19,134 nt of DNA from an uncultured Rubrobacteraceae bacterium (GCA_902806105.1 CADCVI010000255.1:1-19134); one strand, 5' to 3'. Positions 1 through 8,700 are shown, counted from the stretch's first letter. The notes: generated from the sequence alone by a model not told the origin. Translations and numbers: made by a program.

Positions 1-30
1 TTTGCCCCTATGGGGGTAGAATATTGGCCT

Positions 31-1722
31 ATGACGCCGTCCCTGATCCTCGGTCCGCTCTTGCGATACGCCGGTGAACGCGATGCCACGATCTGGGTCG
101 AGACCGACGGCGCCTGCGAGGTCGAGGTCAGGACGGGCGGCCTCGGAGGGGGCAATCAGCCCTCGTCCCACCGTGCCAGGACGTTCCGCGTCGAGGGCCA
201 CCACTACGCCCTCGTACACGTCACGGGGCTGGAGCCCGGCGAGAGCTACGAGTACGAGGTCCACCTCGACGGCGAGCGGCGCTGGCCCGAGGAGGGCGCC
301 CCTTTCCCGCCGAGCGTGATCCGGGCGTACGACCCCGAGACGCCGTTCAGCCTGGTCTTCGGCTCCTGCCGCGTCTCGTTGCCCAACCGGGCGCCGTACA
401 CGCTGACGAAGGAGCAGGACGATCGGGGGCGCGGCGTCGGGGCGCTGTGGACGCTGGCGCAGCGCATGAAGGGGCAGCCGCCCGAGGCGTGGCCTGACGC
501 GCTGCTGATGCTCGGGGATCAGATCTACGCGGACATAGTCTCGCCCGGCACCCTGGAGTTTATCCGCTCCCGCCGCTCCACGAAGGAGGGCGCGGGCTTT
601 TCCGTCGCGGACTTCGAGGAGTACACGCACCTCTACTACGATGCCTGGAGCGAGCCCATGCTGCGCTGGCTCCTCTCCACCATCCCCGTCGCCATGATCT
701 TCGACGACCACGACGTCCACGACGACTGGAACTCCTCCGAGGCTTGGGTGAAGGAGATACGCCGGAAGCCCTGGTGGGAAGAGCGCATCATCAGCGGCTT
801 CATGTCGTACTGGGTCTACCAGCACCTCGGCAACCTCTCCCCCGCCGACCTCGCCCGGGACGAGCTGCTGGAGAAGGTCTTGAAGTCCGACGATGCGACG
901 GAGATCCTACGCGAGTTCGCGCTGGGGGCGGACCGGCGCGTGCAGCACAACCGCTGGAGCTACTACCGGGACTTCGGCAACACCCGCCTGCTTGTCCTCG
1001 ACACCAGAGCGGGGCGCATCCTGGAAGAAGGCAATCGCTCCATGCTCGACGCGCGCGAGTGGGAGTGGGTCGAGGAGAACGCCCGGGGCGGCTTCGACCA
1101 CCTCCTGATCGGGTCCTCCCTGCCGGCCTTTATGGCCCCGGGCCTGCACCACCTCGAAGCCTGGAATCAGGCGGTCTGCGCGGGCGCCTGGGGGGAGACG
1201 GCGGCGAAGGTCGGAGAGAAGCTCCGCACGGCGATCGACCTGGAACACTGGGCCGCCTTCCCCCGGTCGTTCCGCGACCTTGTGGGGCTCGTGCGGAGGA
1301 TCGCCGCCGGGGAGCGCGGCCGTCCCCCCGCCTCCATCACCATCCTCTCCGGCGACGTCCACCATGGTTACCTCGCCGAGATAGACCTACCCGGCAAGGA
1401 GGACCTCGGCAGCACCGTCTACCAGGCCGTCTGCTCCCCCTTGCGCAACATCCTCGACGACAAGGAACGCCTCGCCATACGCTTCGGCTGGTCGCACATC
1501 GGCGAGAGGATCTTCGGCCTCCTGGCGCGCGCCGTCGGGGAGGGGACGGAGAAGATCCGCTGGCGTCTGGCGGGGAGACCCCCCTGGTTCGAGAACCACA
1601 TCGGCGCGATAGAGCTCGACGGGCGCCGCGCCACCTTCCGGGTGGAGTGCGCCATGCCCGAAGGCACCGAGACCCCTGAGGAATCGCGCCTGGAGGAGAT
1701 CCTCGAACACCGGCTGGCGTGA
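31..1722 (+). CDS. PhoD-family metallophosphatase (alkaline phosphatase D-like)
   Basis: A 563-residue protein of the PhoD-like metallophosphatase superfamily, which hydrolyses phosphate mono- or diesters using bound metal ions. An N-terminal beta-rich domain (roughly residues 1-95) precedes the catalytic domain. Numbering from an ATG at position 10, the metal-site motifs are FGSCR near 117, LMLGDQIYAD near 165, IFDDHDVHDDWN near 230 and LSGDVHHGYLAE near 446. I chose the ATG at 31 because the protein then begins MTPSLILGPLLRY, which resembles how relatives of this type begin. The ATG at 10 is in frame and would add seven residues, but it has almost no upstream sequence in the window to judge. 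I see no Tat or Sec signal, so a cytoplasmic location is likely, unlike classical secreted PhoD. The substrate cannot be read from the sequence. A short hairpin and a cupin gene follow on the same strand. Confidence 0.87.
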   Translation: MTPSLILGPLLRYAGERDATIWVETDGACEVEVRTGGLGGGNQPSSHRARTFRVEGHHYALVHVTGLEPGESYEYEVHLDGERRWPEEGAPFPPSVIRAYDPETPFSLVFGSCRVSLPNRAPYTLTKEQDDRGRGVGALWTLAQRMKGQPPEAWPDALLMLGDQIYADIVSPGTLEFIRSRRSTKEGAGFSVADFEEYTHLYYDAWSEPMLRWLLSTIPVAMIFDDHDVHDDWNSSEAWVKEIRRKPWWEERIISGFMSYWVYQHLGNLSPADLARDELLEKVLKSDDATEILREFALGADRRVQHNRWSYYRDFGNTRLLVLDTRAGRILEEGNRSMLDAREWEWVEENARGGFDHLLIGSSLPAFMAPGLHHLEAWNQAVCAGAWGETAAKVGEKLRTAIDLEHWAAFPRSFRDLVGLVRRIAAGERGRPPASITILSGDVHHGYLAEIDLPGKEDLGSTVYQAVCSPLRNILDDKERLAIRFGWSHIGERIFGLLARAVGEGTEKIRWRLAGRPPWFENHIGAIELDGRRATFRVECAMPEGTETPEESRLEEILEHRLA

Positions 1723-1767
1723 GGGGACAGCCCCGGCCGATGAACCAGGACGTGCAGGCGAATCGTT

Positions 1768-1788
1768 GGCCGCCGGTCTCCGGCGGCC
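1768..1788 (+). terminator. Hairpin between phosphatase and cupin genes
   Basis: A perfect 9-bp stem, GGCCGCCGG pairing with CCGGCGGCC, has a 3-nt loop and lies between the phosphatase stop and the cupin ribosome-binding site. No T-run follows. It could be a weak terminator, an mRNA stabiliser or a structure that limits read-through into the cupin gene. Confidence 0.4.
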
Positions 1789-1803
1789 GGTAAAGGAGCG
1801 AAC

Positions 1804-2208
1804 GTGAGGGTAGTTTCATTCGCGGATACCGGGGCCAGGCGCGGGCCCGGTGAGTGGTTCACGGGGGTCGTGTGGATGGAGGCGTCTCCCGCGGAGGCCG
1901 ATACACCGGATGCCGGAATCTTCCGCGTCTCCTTCGAGCCCGGCGCGCGCACAAACTGGCACTCGCACCCGGAGGGCCAGATCCTCCACATCGTCACCGG
2001 CACGGGACGCGTCCGGAGGGAGGGCGGACCGCTCGTGGAGGTAACGCCCGGTGACGTCGTCTACTTCGCCCCCGGCGAGAAACACTGGCACGGGGCCGCC
2101 CCGAACAGCCCCATGGTCCACCTCGCAATAAACCCGGCTGCGGGCTCCGGCGGAGGCACCGATTGGCAGGAACCCGTTACGGACAGAGAATACGGGGCCG
2201 AAGAGTAG
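1804..2208 (+). CDS. Small single-domain cupin protein
   Basis: A 134-residue single-domain cupin. Cupin motif 1 is seen as NWHSHPEGQILHIVTGTGRV (about residues 50-69) and motif 2 as GDVVYFAPGEKHWHG (about 83-97). The histidines of WHSH, the acidic/Gln positions after them and the His of KHWHG would form the usual metal site. Proteins of this size and motif pattern include manganese-type cupins and the (R)-mandelonitrile-lyase-like group, but the sequence does not say which reaction, if any, is catalysed. The start is GTG, supported by AAAGGAG at 1792-1798. It lies 81 nt after the phosphatase stop with a hairpin between, so co-transcription is possible but not assured. Confidence 0.85.
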   Translation: MRVVSFADTGARRGPGEWFTGVVWMEASPAEADTPDAGIFRVSFEPGARTNWHSHPEGQILHIVTGTGRVRREGGPLVEVTPGDVVYFAPGEKHWHGAAPNSPMVHLAINPAAGSGGGTDWQEPVTDREYGAEE

Positions 2209-2341
2209 ATCTTCGCAGTAGCCCGATAAAAAGCTCGTCGATCCGAGGGGTGAACGAAGGGCCAGAATCAGAGCGCCGAGAGGTCTCTCTCCAACGCCAC
2301 CCCCAGGGTTGGTCCGAGCAAGGGCAGATCTCCCGCGAACC

Positions 2342-2378
2342 AGCCCCGGCGAGCCCACCCGTCGGGCTCGCCGGGGCT
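2342..2378. terminator. Strong terminator hairpin in the convergent gap
   Basis: A perfect 15-bp inverted repeat (2342-2356 against 2364-2378) has a 7-nt loop. It starts one base beyond the globin stop codon on the minus strand and also lies downstream of the plus-strand cupin. It probably ends globin transcripts and may serve both directions. There is no long T-run on either side. Confidence 0.75.
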
Positions 2379-2379
2379 C

Positions 2380-3291
2380 CTAGTCCGTCCGGTAGCGACA
2401 GAGCAAGACGCCGCCGCTCTGGTCGTTGCCGAGCGTGGCGATGACGGTGTAAGTGAGGGGCGTGGTCTCACCCTCCTGGTGCACGACTTCGACAATCTTG
2501 TTGCGCACGGTCGAGCCTTGCACTGCCTCCACGAACCAGCTTCTGACCAGCTCCGGCTCGGTGAAGTAGGAGAAGGCGTCCGTCCCGAGCAGTTTTTCCC
2601 TGGGTACCCCGGTGACGATCTCCATTCCCTCGTTGGCCTCGTCGATGGTGCCGCTAGCGCTCACCCCGGCGAGGACGTTCAGGCCGGTTTCGAGCAGGTC
2701 GACCTGGCCGATTCGGCCCGACACCTCATCGACGATACCCGTGCCGTACAGGGCGGGGCTTATGTCCTGCGTCGACACGGCGGCCCGATGGCCGGCCTCC
2801 TCTTCCTCGTGGCCGTGCCCACCGTTCTGCCCATCCTCGACGGCATAACCGGAACGCTCGGACGCCTCGTTGGCGGCACCCGTCATGGCACCTGCCAGGA
2901 CACCGTAGACGTTGGTCCATGCTTCCTTGACCTCGGCATCGAAGGAGTCACCGAGGCCCTGCTCCAGGGTCCACAGGAGCGCCGCGCCGACCGTGTCGTA
3001 GTCGCCGTTGCGGACGCCGTAGCCCACGTGCCGCCGCCCCAGGCTCTGCACGGCCGGCACGATGCGGTCCATCCGGTCCAGCCCGTTCACGCAAATGTGG
3101 ATCATCTGCATCAGCTTGAGGTGCTGCGCCTTCATCGAAGCCTCGTCTGCCGGAAAAAGAGCCCTTAGCTGGGGAGCGAGCTCGAACAACCTGGCGTAGA
3201 AAAGCGTCGGAGCCGTCTTGGAGATCGGGACTACCAGTTTCCAGGAAGACTGCACGAGCTCCTTCTGTCTGATCGTTACTGGTGGAGCCAC
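2380..3291 (-). CDS. Globin-PAS protein (flavohemoglobin-like globin domain with C-terminal PAS-like domain)
   Basis: A 303-residue protein. Residues 1-145 form a globin of the flavohemoglobin/Vitreoscilla type. Aligned by eye to E. coli Hmp and Vgb, Tyr32 is B10, Phe46 is CD1, Gln56 is E7, His88 is the proximal F8 ligand, and Tyr98 matches the proximal-triad Tyr. The triad Glu (Hmp Glu135) aligns with Ala140. Residues 150-172 are a linker rich in Gly, His and Glu. From about 185 to the end there is a PAS-like fold: LLETGLNVLAGVSASGTIDEAN, then the GVPREKLLGTDAFSYFTEP stretch and final strands ending LLCRYRTD. No reductase domain (FAD/NAD) and no kinase, cyclase or DNA-binding output follow. 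A role in sensing O2 or NO is inferred. The start is GTG with a GGGGGAA stretch upstream, and another start cannot be excluded. Confidence 0.83.
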   Translation of the reverse strand: MAPPVTIRQKELVQSSWKLVVPISKTAPTLFYARLFELAPQLRALFPADEASMKAQHLKLMQMIHICVNGLDRMDRIVPAVQSLGRRHVGYGVRNGDYDTVGAALLWTLEQGLGDSFDAEVKEAWTNVYGVLAGAMTGAANEASERSGYAVEDGQNGGHGHEEEEAGHRAAVSTQDISPALYGTGIVDEVSGRIGQVDLLETGLNVLAGVSASGTIDEANEGMEIVTGVPREKLLGTDAFSYFTEPELVRSWFVEAVQGSTVRNKIVEVVHQEGETTPLTYTVIATLGNDQSGGVLLCRYRTD

Positions 3292-3325
3292 GATACGTTC
3301 CCCCGATCTCCGTAGTTTTTCTTCT

Positions 3326-3341
3326 CGTCTCCATCGAGACG
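3326..3341. repeat. Short inverted repeat upstream of the globin gene
   Basis: CGTCTC at 3326-3331 and GAGACG at 3336-3341 form a perfect 6-bp dyad with a 4-nt spacer, 35-50 nt upstream of the globin GTG. It could be an operator or a 5'-leader hairpin. I cannot place a convincing promoter next to it. Confidence 0.3.
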
Positions 3342-3478
3342 TTACTCGCCTCTGATCCCTGTCTTCGTCGCCTCACCGGACGCTGGCAACCTCCGCCGAC
3401 CCCGTACCGGCGTGCGCTGGTGGACACGCGCGCGAGCTGCACAGCTCCCGAACGATGCCCTGGGGTCTTACGAAATAC

Positions 3479-3511
3479 AGGAGGGGCCGGACCAAAAGCC
3501 CGGCCCCTCTT
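3479..3511 (-). terminator. Terminator of the formate dehydrogenase operon
   Basis: A perfect 10-bp stem, GAGGGGCCGG at 3481-3490 against CCGGCCCCTC at 3500-3509, has a 9-nt loop. It extends by a wobble and an A-T pair to 3479/3511. It lies 24 nt downstream of the NrfD stop codon and is followed on the minus strand by a TGTATTTCG tract. Confidence 0.75.
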
Positions 3512-3534
3512 CAAAGCACGTATGCGGGTTGTTG

Positions 3535-4584
3535 CTAGATCTTATCCCCTACCTGCGGGGCGTTCTCGCCGCGGGTGAAGGTGAAGTATGCCTCGGGGTC
3601 GTCGGCGCTCTTGCGACCGGCGAGGACGACGGCAAACCGGAAGGCGAGGCCGCCGAGCAGGACCAGCACAGAGGTCAGCATGCTCTTGTTGCGCGTCTCC
3701 TTGCCCGAGAGCAGCGCGAGCGGCGCCGCTATACCGCCCAGCAGGGTGCCGCCGATGAAGAGCGCTCCGATCTTTCCGGTATAAAGCGGCTTGCCCCAGC
3801 GGCTCATCCGCGCCAGCGAAGCCGCTATGAGACCGGCCTCGACGACGAGCATAACCTTCTCGGCGCGCTGGAGCGTGTGGTGCGTATCCTTGCGGCCCGT
3901 CCGGAAGAGGTTCAGGACGAGCGAGATGAACGAGAGGCCCGTCGAGACGCCGGAGGCGAGGAACGTCGGCCCCATAAGCAGCCAGTTGCGCGCCCAGATC
4001 GGGACGGAGGTCGCGGAAAGGAGCGTCCCCGTGTTCGACCCGATAAAGAGCGCGAGCGGAAGCGCGAGGACCTGGAGAACGCGGTCGGGGACGAGTCTGA
4101 TCACGAGCTTGCGGAGGGAACCCTGTCCCACGAGTCCGTCTTCGGCGGCCTGCTTGAGCATGAGCATGCCGCTGACGTTGCCGTACGCCACCAGAGACCA
4201 GCTCTGGTTGGACATGGGCGAACGTAGCTTCCAGATCCGCATCATGTTCAGGAAGCGCTCCGGCCTGCCGAGGTCCCAGATCAGGAGTATCGGGCTCAGG
4301 ACCATGGAGATGACCGAGAAATAGCGTCCGAGCCTCGTTACCGCCGGGTCCTCCTTGCCGACGAGCTTGCTGACCGCCGTGAAGAGCGCTACGCCGGCGG
4401 TGATACCACCGAGCCAGAAGTACACCGGTATCTGCCACGTCCAGTGGGCGTGTTTGATCGGCGGGATGCCGTAATAGCCCTTCTTTTCCTGCTGCGGATC
4501 GGTCTTGGGGTGGTGAGAGGTCTCGACCTTCCCGTTCTGGTCCCCCCTGCCGGCGGCCAGGGTCTCGCTGGAGATGTCTGCCAT
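3535..4584 (-). CDS. nrfD: NrfD/PsrC-family membrane subunit of formate dehydrogenase
   Basis: A 349-residue polytopic protein of the NrfD/PsrC/polysulfide-reductase membrane family. These proteins anchor iron-sulfur and molybdopterin subunits and usually exchange electrons with the quinone pool. A hydrophilic N-terminus (about 40 residues) ends in GYYGIPPIKHAHW. It is followed by roughly eight or nine hydrophobic segments, including WQIPVYFWLGGITAGVALFT, the GRYFSVISMVLSPILLIWDL stretch and a late pair near residues 265-320. The motif DLGRPERFLNMMRIWKLRSPMS is typical of the family. AGGAGGT lies just before the ATG, and the gene starts 10 nt after the iron-sulfur subunit stop, so it is the last gene of the operon. 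It replaces the cytochrome b (FdnI-type) subunit found in formate dehydrogenase-N. The nrfD label is a family name only. Confidence 0.9.
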   Translation of the reverse strand: MADISSETLAAGRGDQNGKVETSHHPKTDPQQEKKGYYGIPPIKHAHWTWQIPVYFWLGGITAGVALFTAVSKLVGKEDPAVTRLGRYFSVISMVLSPILLIWDLGRPERFLNMMRIWKLRSPMSNQSWSLVAYGNVSGMLMLKQAAEDGLVGQGSLRKLVIRLVPDRVLQVLALPLALFIGSNTGTLLSATSVPIWARNWLLMGPTFLASGVSTGLSFISLVLNLFRTGRKDTHHTLQRAEKVMLVVEAGLIAASLARMSRWGKPLYTGKIGALFIGGTLLGGIAAPLALLSGKETRNKSMLTSVLVLLGGLAFRFAVVLAGRKSADDPEAYFTFTRGENAPQVGDKI

Positions 4585-4594
4585 GTGACCTCCT

Positions 4595-5434
4595 CTAATC
4601 CCTGAACGCTAGCGCGACGACGGCGGTGAGGGCAGCGGCGGCGATGGAGCTCGCCACGAAGGCGCCCTTGACCTTGTCTTGTGGCATGAACGGTCGACGC
4701 GGCAGGTTGTAGGTCTCCGGGTCGGCCATGAGGATGAACTTGGAGTGGTTGCCGCCTATGCCGTTCGTCCCGCCTACCTCGGGGGTGCCGTAGACGAACG
4801 CGTTGTCGTAACCCTTGGCGTGCAGCGTCGCGACGCGCTCCGCGGCTATGACCTTCAAGTCCTCGACGTCGCCGAACATGATCGAGTTCGTCGGGCAGGC
4901 CTTGGCGCAGGCGGGCTCCAGACCGTCACGCTGACGGTCGTAGCAAAGCGTACACTTGAAAGCCCTACCGTCGTTCGGCACCTGGGTGATGACACCGTAG
5001 GGGCAAGCCGGTACGCAGTAGCCGCAGCCGTTGCAGACGTCCGGCTGGATGTACACGTTGTCGAACTCGTTGCGGATGATCGCGCCGGTCGGGCACGCCT
5101 GCTGGCAGGGCGCCTCGACGCAATGCTTGCACACGTCGCTCATGAAGTTCCAGCGCCCGAGCCCGTCGAGCTCGGCGTTGCCAGGGAGCGTCTCGGTGAC
5201 GTCCTCGGCGAGCGCTACAAGGTCGACGTCGCCGGAGAGGCGCCGCTGCTTCTTCGGGTTCTCGATGAACGCGACGTGCCGCCAGGTGGTCCCGGAGAGC
5301 TGCCCGGTGTTGTCGTAGGAGCCGCCGCTCAACTCGTATCCGTCGGCGGGGATCTGGTTCCACTGCTTGCAGGCAACCTCGCAGGCCTTGCAACCGATGC
5401 AGACAGTGGTATCAGTCAGAAATCCTGTAGCCAC
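4595..5434 (-). CDS. Formate dehydrogenase iron-sulfur (beta) subunit, four [4Fe-4S] clusters
   Basis: A 279-residue ferredoxin-like electron-transfer subunit related to FdnH/FdoH and HybA. Sixteen cysteines fall in four groups: C12/15/18/22, C102/105/110/114, C134/137/140/144 and C161/164/176/180. This predicts four [4Fe-4S] clusters carrying electrons from the molybdenum subunit to the membrane anchor. Near residues 252-276 there is one hydrophobic helix (VKGAFVASSIAAAALTAVV), like the C-terminal anchor helix of FdnH. The GTG start sits 3 nt after the stop of the preceding 112-residue ORF. Its ribosome-binding site (AAGGGAAG, 5441-5448) lies inside that ORF, so the two are probably translationally coupled. 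I see no Tat signal. Confidence 0.92.
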   Translation of the reverse strand: MATGFLTDTTVCIGCKACEVACKQWNQIPADGYELSGGSYDNTGQLSGTTWRHVAFIENPKKQRRLSGDVDLVALAEDVTETLPGNAELDGLGRWNFMSDVCKHCVEAPCQQACPTGAIIRNEFDNVYIQPDVCNGCGYCVPACPYGVITQVPNDGRAFKCTLCYDRQRDGLEPACAKACPTNSIMFGDVEDLKVIAAERVATLHAKGYDNAFVYGTPEVGGTNGIGGNHSKFILMADPETYNLPRRPFMPQDKVKGAFVASSIAAAALTAVVALAFRD

Positions 5435-5437
5435 TGA

Positions 5438-5776
5438 TCACTTCCCTTCTAGGACTTTGCGCCGGATCTTCTCTATCGAGGCCCCGGGGTCGGTGCTTAC
5501 GCGGAACACATGAAGCCCCAAGGCCGCATGCTGGGGGGAGTAGAGTCGCTCTACCACCCCCGTGCCCCGGTTGTAGTAGACCCCCGGGTCCAGCACCACG
5601 GTGTTCCGGACGGGCTTGAGGTTCTTTCTCGCGGCCTCCGGGTGCTCGGCAAGCCAGGCCCCGAGGTCCATCAGCTCCTGCTGCGGGGCCTCCCGGAACG
5701 AAGTTTCGGCCCGGTGCGTGTCGCTGCGCGTGTCGCCAGGGGCGACCCGCGTGCCCCTGGGGGTGTTCTCGCTCAT
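5438..5776 (-). CDS. Unrecognised 112-residue protein encoded inside the formate dehydrogenase operon
   Basis: This small gene lies between the catalytic and iron-sulfur subunits. Its ATG (5776-5774) overlaps the catalytic subunit's TGA in an ATGA arrangement, and its stop lies 3 nt before the next start. This tight packing argues that it is real and co-expressed. The product is soluble, lacks cysteine and has no membrane segment. Its N-terminal 30 residues are polar and Thr/Arg-rich. Two stretches look structured: QQELMDLGAWLAEHPEAARK (about 32-51) and the following VLDPGVYYNRGTGVVERLYS. The C-terminus is a basic amphipathic helix (ASIEKIRRKVLEGK). I do not recognise the family. It could be an assembly chaperone, an extra structural subunit or a regulator. 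The same frame is open up to 6106, but that part is an R/G/Q-rich shadow of the catalytic gene. Confidence 0.7.
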   Translation of the reverse strand: MSENTPRGTRVAPGDTRSDTHRAETSFREAPQQELMDLGAWLAEHPEAARKNLKPVRNTVVLDPGVYYNRGTGVVERLYSPQHAALGLHVFRVSTDPGASIEKIRRKVLEGK

Positions 5777-8700
5777 ACGCGGCCCGCCTCGAGGTTGGCG
5801 GTGAACGCCTTGGCCTCGTGGATGGCGACGTTGGCCTCCAGCGACACGGGCATCAGGTCGTTGACGACGTCGCCCTTGACGATCCCGTTCGGCCCCCAAT
5901 GGTAGGGCAGTCCTATGGTGTGTAAGTCGCGCCCCTCGAAGCGCAGCACCGGGATGCGGTCGGTGACCAGGGCCTTGCAGTGGATCTTGCCCCTGCTGGT
6001 CGCGACGGTCACCCAGCCCGCGTTCTGAACCCCCTTCTCTTCGGCGAGTTCGGTGCTGATCTCGCAGAAAAGCTCCGGCTGCAGCTCGGAGAGCCACGGG
6101 GTCCATCGGCTCATCGCACCGCTGGTGTGGTGCTCGGTCAGCCGGTAGGTCGTCACCACGTAGGGATACTTCGGGTCCATCGGCTTGTTGTACGGGTTGT
6201 CCGGACGGTCGAAGAGCTTCGCCATCGGGGAGTACTGGACCTTCTCGTAGAGGAGGTTCGGCACGGGCGACTCGACCGGCTCGTAATGAATCGGCAGCGG
6301 TCCGTCCTTGAGGCCGACCGGCGCGAAAAGCCAGCCGAGCCCGTCTCCGTTCACGATGAACGGTACGTTGCCCGCGATCGCGTCATCACCCTTCGCGCCA
6401 GGCTCCGGCCGGTAGGAAGGCGGCTTGGTGGCCTTGAAGTCCGCAACGTCGAGGCCGGTCCACTTCTCCTGCTCCTCGTCCCACCACACGTACTTCTTCT
6501 TCTCGCTCCAGGGACGCCCTTCGGGGTCGGCCGAGGCCCGATTGTAGAGAATGCGTCGGTTCGCCGGCCACGCCCAACCCCACTCGGTGGCCGCGTTGGG
6601 CTGCTCCGTCCAGGGCTTGCGGCGGCGCGCCTGGTTAACCCCGTCGGCGTAGACGCCAGAGTAGATCCAACCGCCGCACGCCGTCGAGCCGTCGTCCTTC
6701 AGCCCGACGAAGCCGTTGACCGGCTTGCGGTCGGCCACGGTGTAGCCGTTGACCTCCTTGAGGATGCTCTCGATGTCCGGCTCTTCGCGCTCGCCCTCGG
6801 TCGGATAATCCCAGGTCATCGCCTTTATAAGCTTGTCGCGTGGCTCCTCGGAGTCCTTGTAGAGCTCCTTGAGCCTGCGGCCCAGGTGGTAGACGAACCA
6901 GGCGTCGCTCCGCGCGTCTCCCGGCGATTCCACGGCCTTGTCGTGCCACTGCAACATGCGCTGGGTCTGGGTGAAGGAGCCGTCCTTCTCGGCGATGAGC
7001 GCCGTGGGCATGAAGAAGACCTCCGTGCCGCACTCCTCGGGCTTGACCCCATCCAGCTTCCAGGCGGTAGCGGTCTCCACGTCGAAGGCGTCGAGCACCA
7101 CGAGCCAGTCGAGCGCCCTGAGGCCGTCCCGGGCAAGCCGGGCGTGGGGGCCCCCCACGGCGAAGTTCTGCCCGAAGACGAAGCTCCCCTTCACCGTGCG
7201 GTCCTTCATCTCCATGATAGTGGGGTAGTAGGAGTGGTCCCCGGAGAGGCGCGGGAAGTGGTCGAAGATCTCGTCCCCGCTCGCGGGCTCGAAGGCGTCG
7301 CCGTACCAGGCCTTGAAGAGGCTGGTGATGTACTTGGGGAAGTTGTTCCACCAACCCGTCTTGGCGGTCTGGCCCTCTACGTAGTCCTTCCACGTGTCGT
7401 TGTCCAGGTTCACGTCCGGCATCGGAAGGTAGCCGGGGAGGATATTGTAGAGGGTCGCTATGTCCGTCGAGCCCTGGATGGTGGCGTGCCCGCGAAGCGC
7501 CATGATCCCGCCGCCCGGCCGCCCGATATTCCCCAGGAGAAGCTGGAGGATGGCCGCGGTGCGGATAATCTGAACGCCCTTGGAGTGCTGGGTCCAGCCG
7601 ACGGCGTAGCAGAGCGCCGTGGTCTTGTCGCGCCCCGAGTTCTCGCAGATGGTCTCGGCGACCTTGAGGAAGGCCTCCCTCGGCGTGCCGCAGACCTTCT
7701 CGACCATCTCCGGGGTGTACTTGGAGAAGTGGCGCTTGAGGACCTGGAAGACGCTCCGGGGGTGCTGGAGCGTCGGGTCGGTCGGTCGGGGCTCGTCGCC
7801 GTTCGGGGACGATTCCCCCCCGACGTCTTCGCCTACGAGACGGCTCTGGCTCCCGCCGACGGCGGCGTAGTCTATGGGCGTGCCCTCGTAACGCCACGAA
7901 GACGGATCGTACTTCTTGTTCTCCTCGTCCCAGCCGGAGAAATAACCGGACGCGTCGGCGTCCTCGAAGTCCTCGCTCACGAGGGTGGAGGCGTTGGTGT
8001 AGCTGAGCACGTACTCCTTGAAGTACAGCTCGTTCTGGAGGGCGTAGTTGATGAGGCCGCCCAGGAACGCTATATCCGTGCCGGGGCGGATCGGGGCGTA
8101 GATGTCGCACATCGCCGAGGTACGCGTGAAGCGCGGGTCGACGTGGATGAGCTTTGCGCCCTTGTTCTTGGCGATCATCGGGTGCCTGAAGCCCACCGGG
8201 TGGGCCTCGGCCATGTTGGAGCCTTCTATGAGTATGCAGTCGGCGTTCTGAAGGTCCTGCAAGCTGGTGGTGGCGCCGCCCCTACCGTACGTGATGCCCA
8301 GACCGGGCACCGTGGAGCTGTGTCATATTCGCGCCTGGTTCGTGATCCTCACAAACTGCAAGGAGTGGAAGAGCTTGGTGATGAGGTAGTTCTCTTCGTT
8401 GTCGATGGTGGCCCCGCCAACGGAGGCGACCGCCATGGAACGGCTGAGCTTCCTGCCCTGTTCGTCCCTGTCCTGCCAGTTCTCGTCGCGGGTCTTCTTT
8501 ACGCGGGCGGCGATCATGTCCATCGCCTCGTCGAGGGAGAGCTCCTCCCACTCGGCCGAGTATGGCCTGCGGTACCTCACCTTTGTCTTCCGGTGCGGAG
8601 AGATGTGCATCCCGAACGTCGCGGAGCCCTTGGGACACAAAGTGCCCGCGTTTATGGGGCTATCCGGGTTACCCTCGATGTCGATTATTCGGCCGTCCCG

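Noticed and set aside
2479..3168. A 229-codon plus-strand open frame opposite the globin-PAS gene
   Set aside because: There is no ribosome-binding site and no family resemblance, and the minus strand encodes recognisable globin residues throughout.
5777..6106. Upstream extension of the 112-residue ORF to 222 residues
   Set aside because: The extra 110 residues are an out-of-frame reading of the catalytic subunit's C-terminus (R/G/Q-rich). The ATGA overlap gives a natural start at 5776.
5773..8310. A separate 845-residue formate dehydrogenase gene starting at 8310
   Set aside because: The GTG at 8310 is the Val of the conserved STVPGL active-site stretch. The N-terminal iron-sulfur part lies upstream in the same frame, interrupted only by the recoded TGA.
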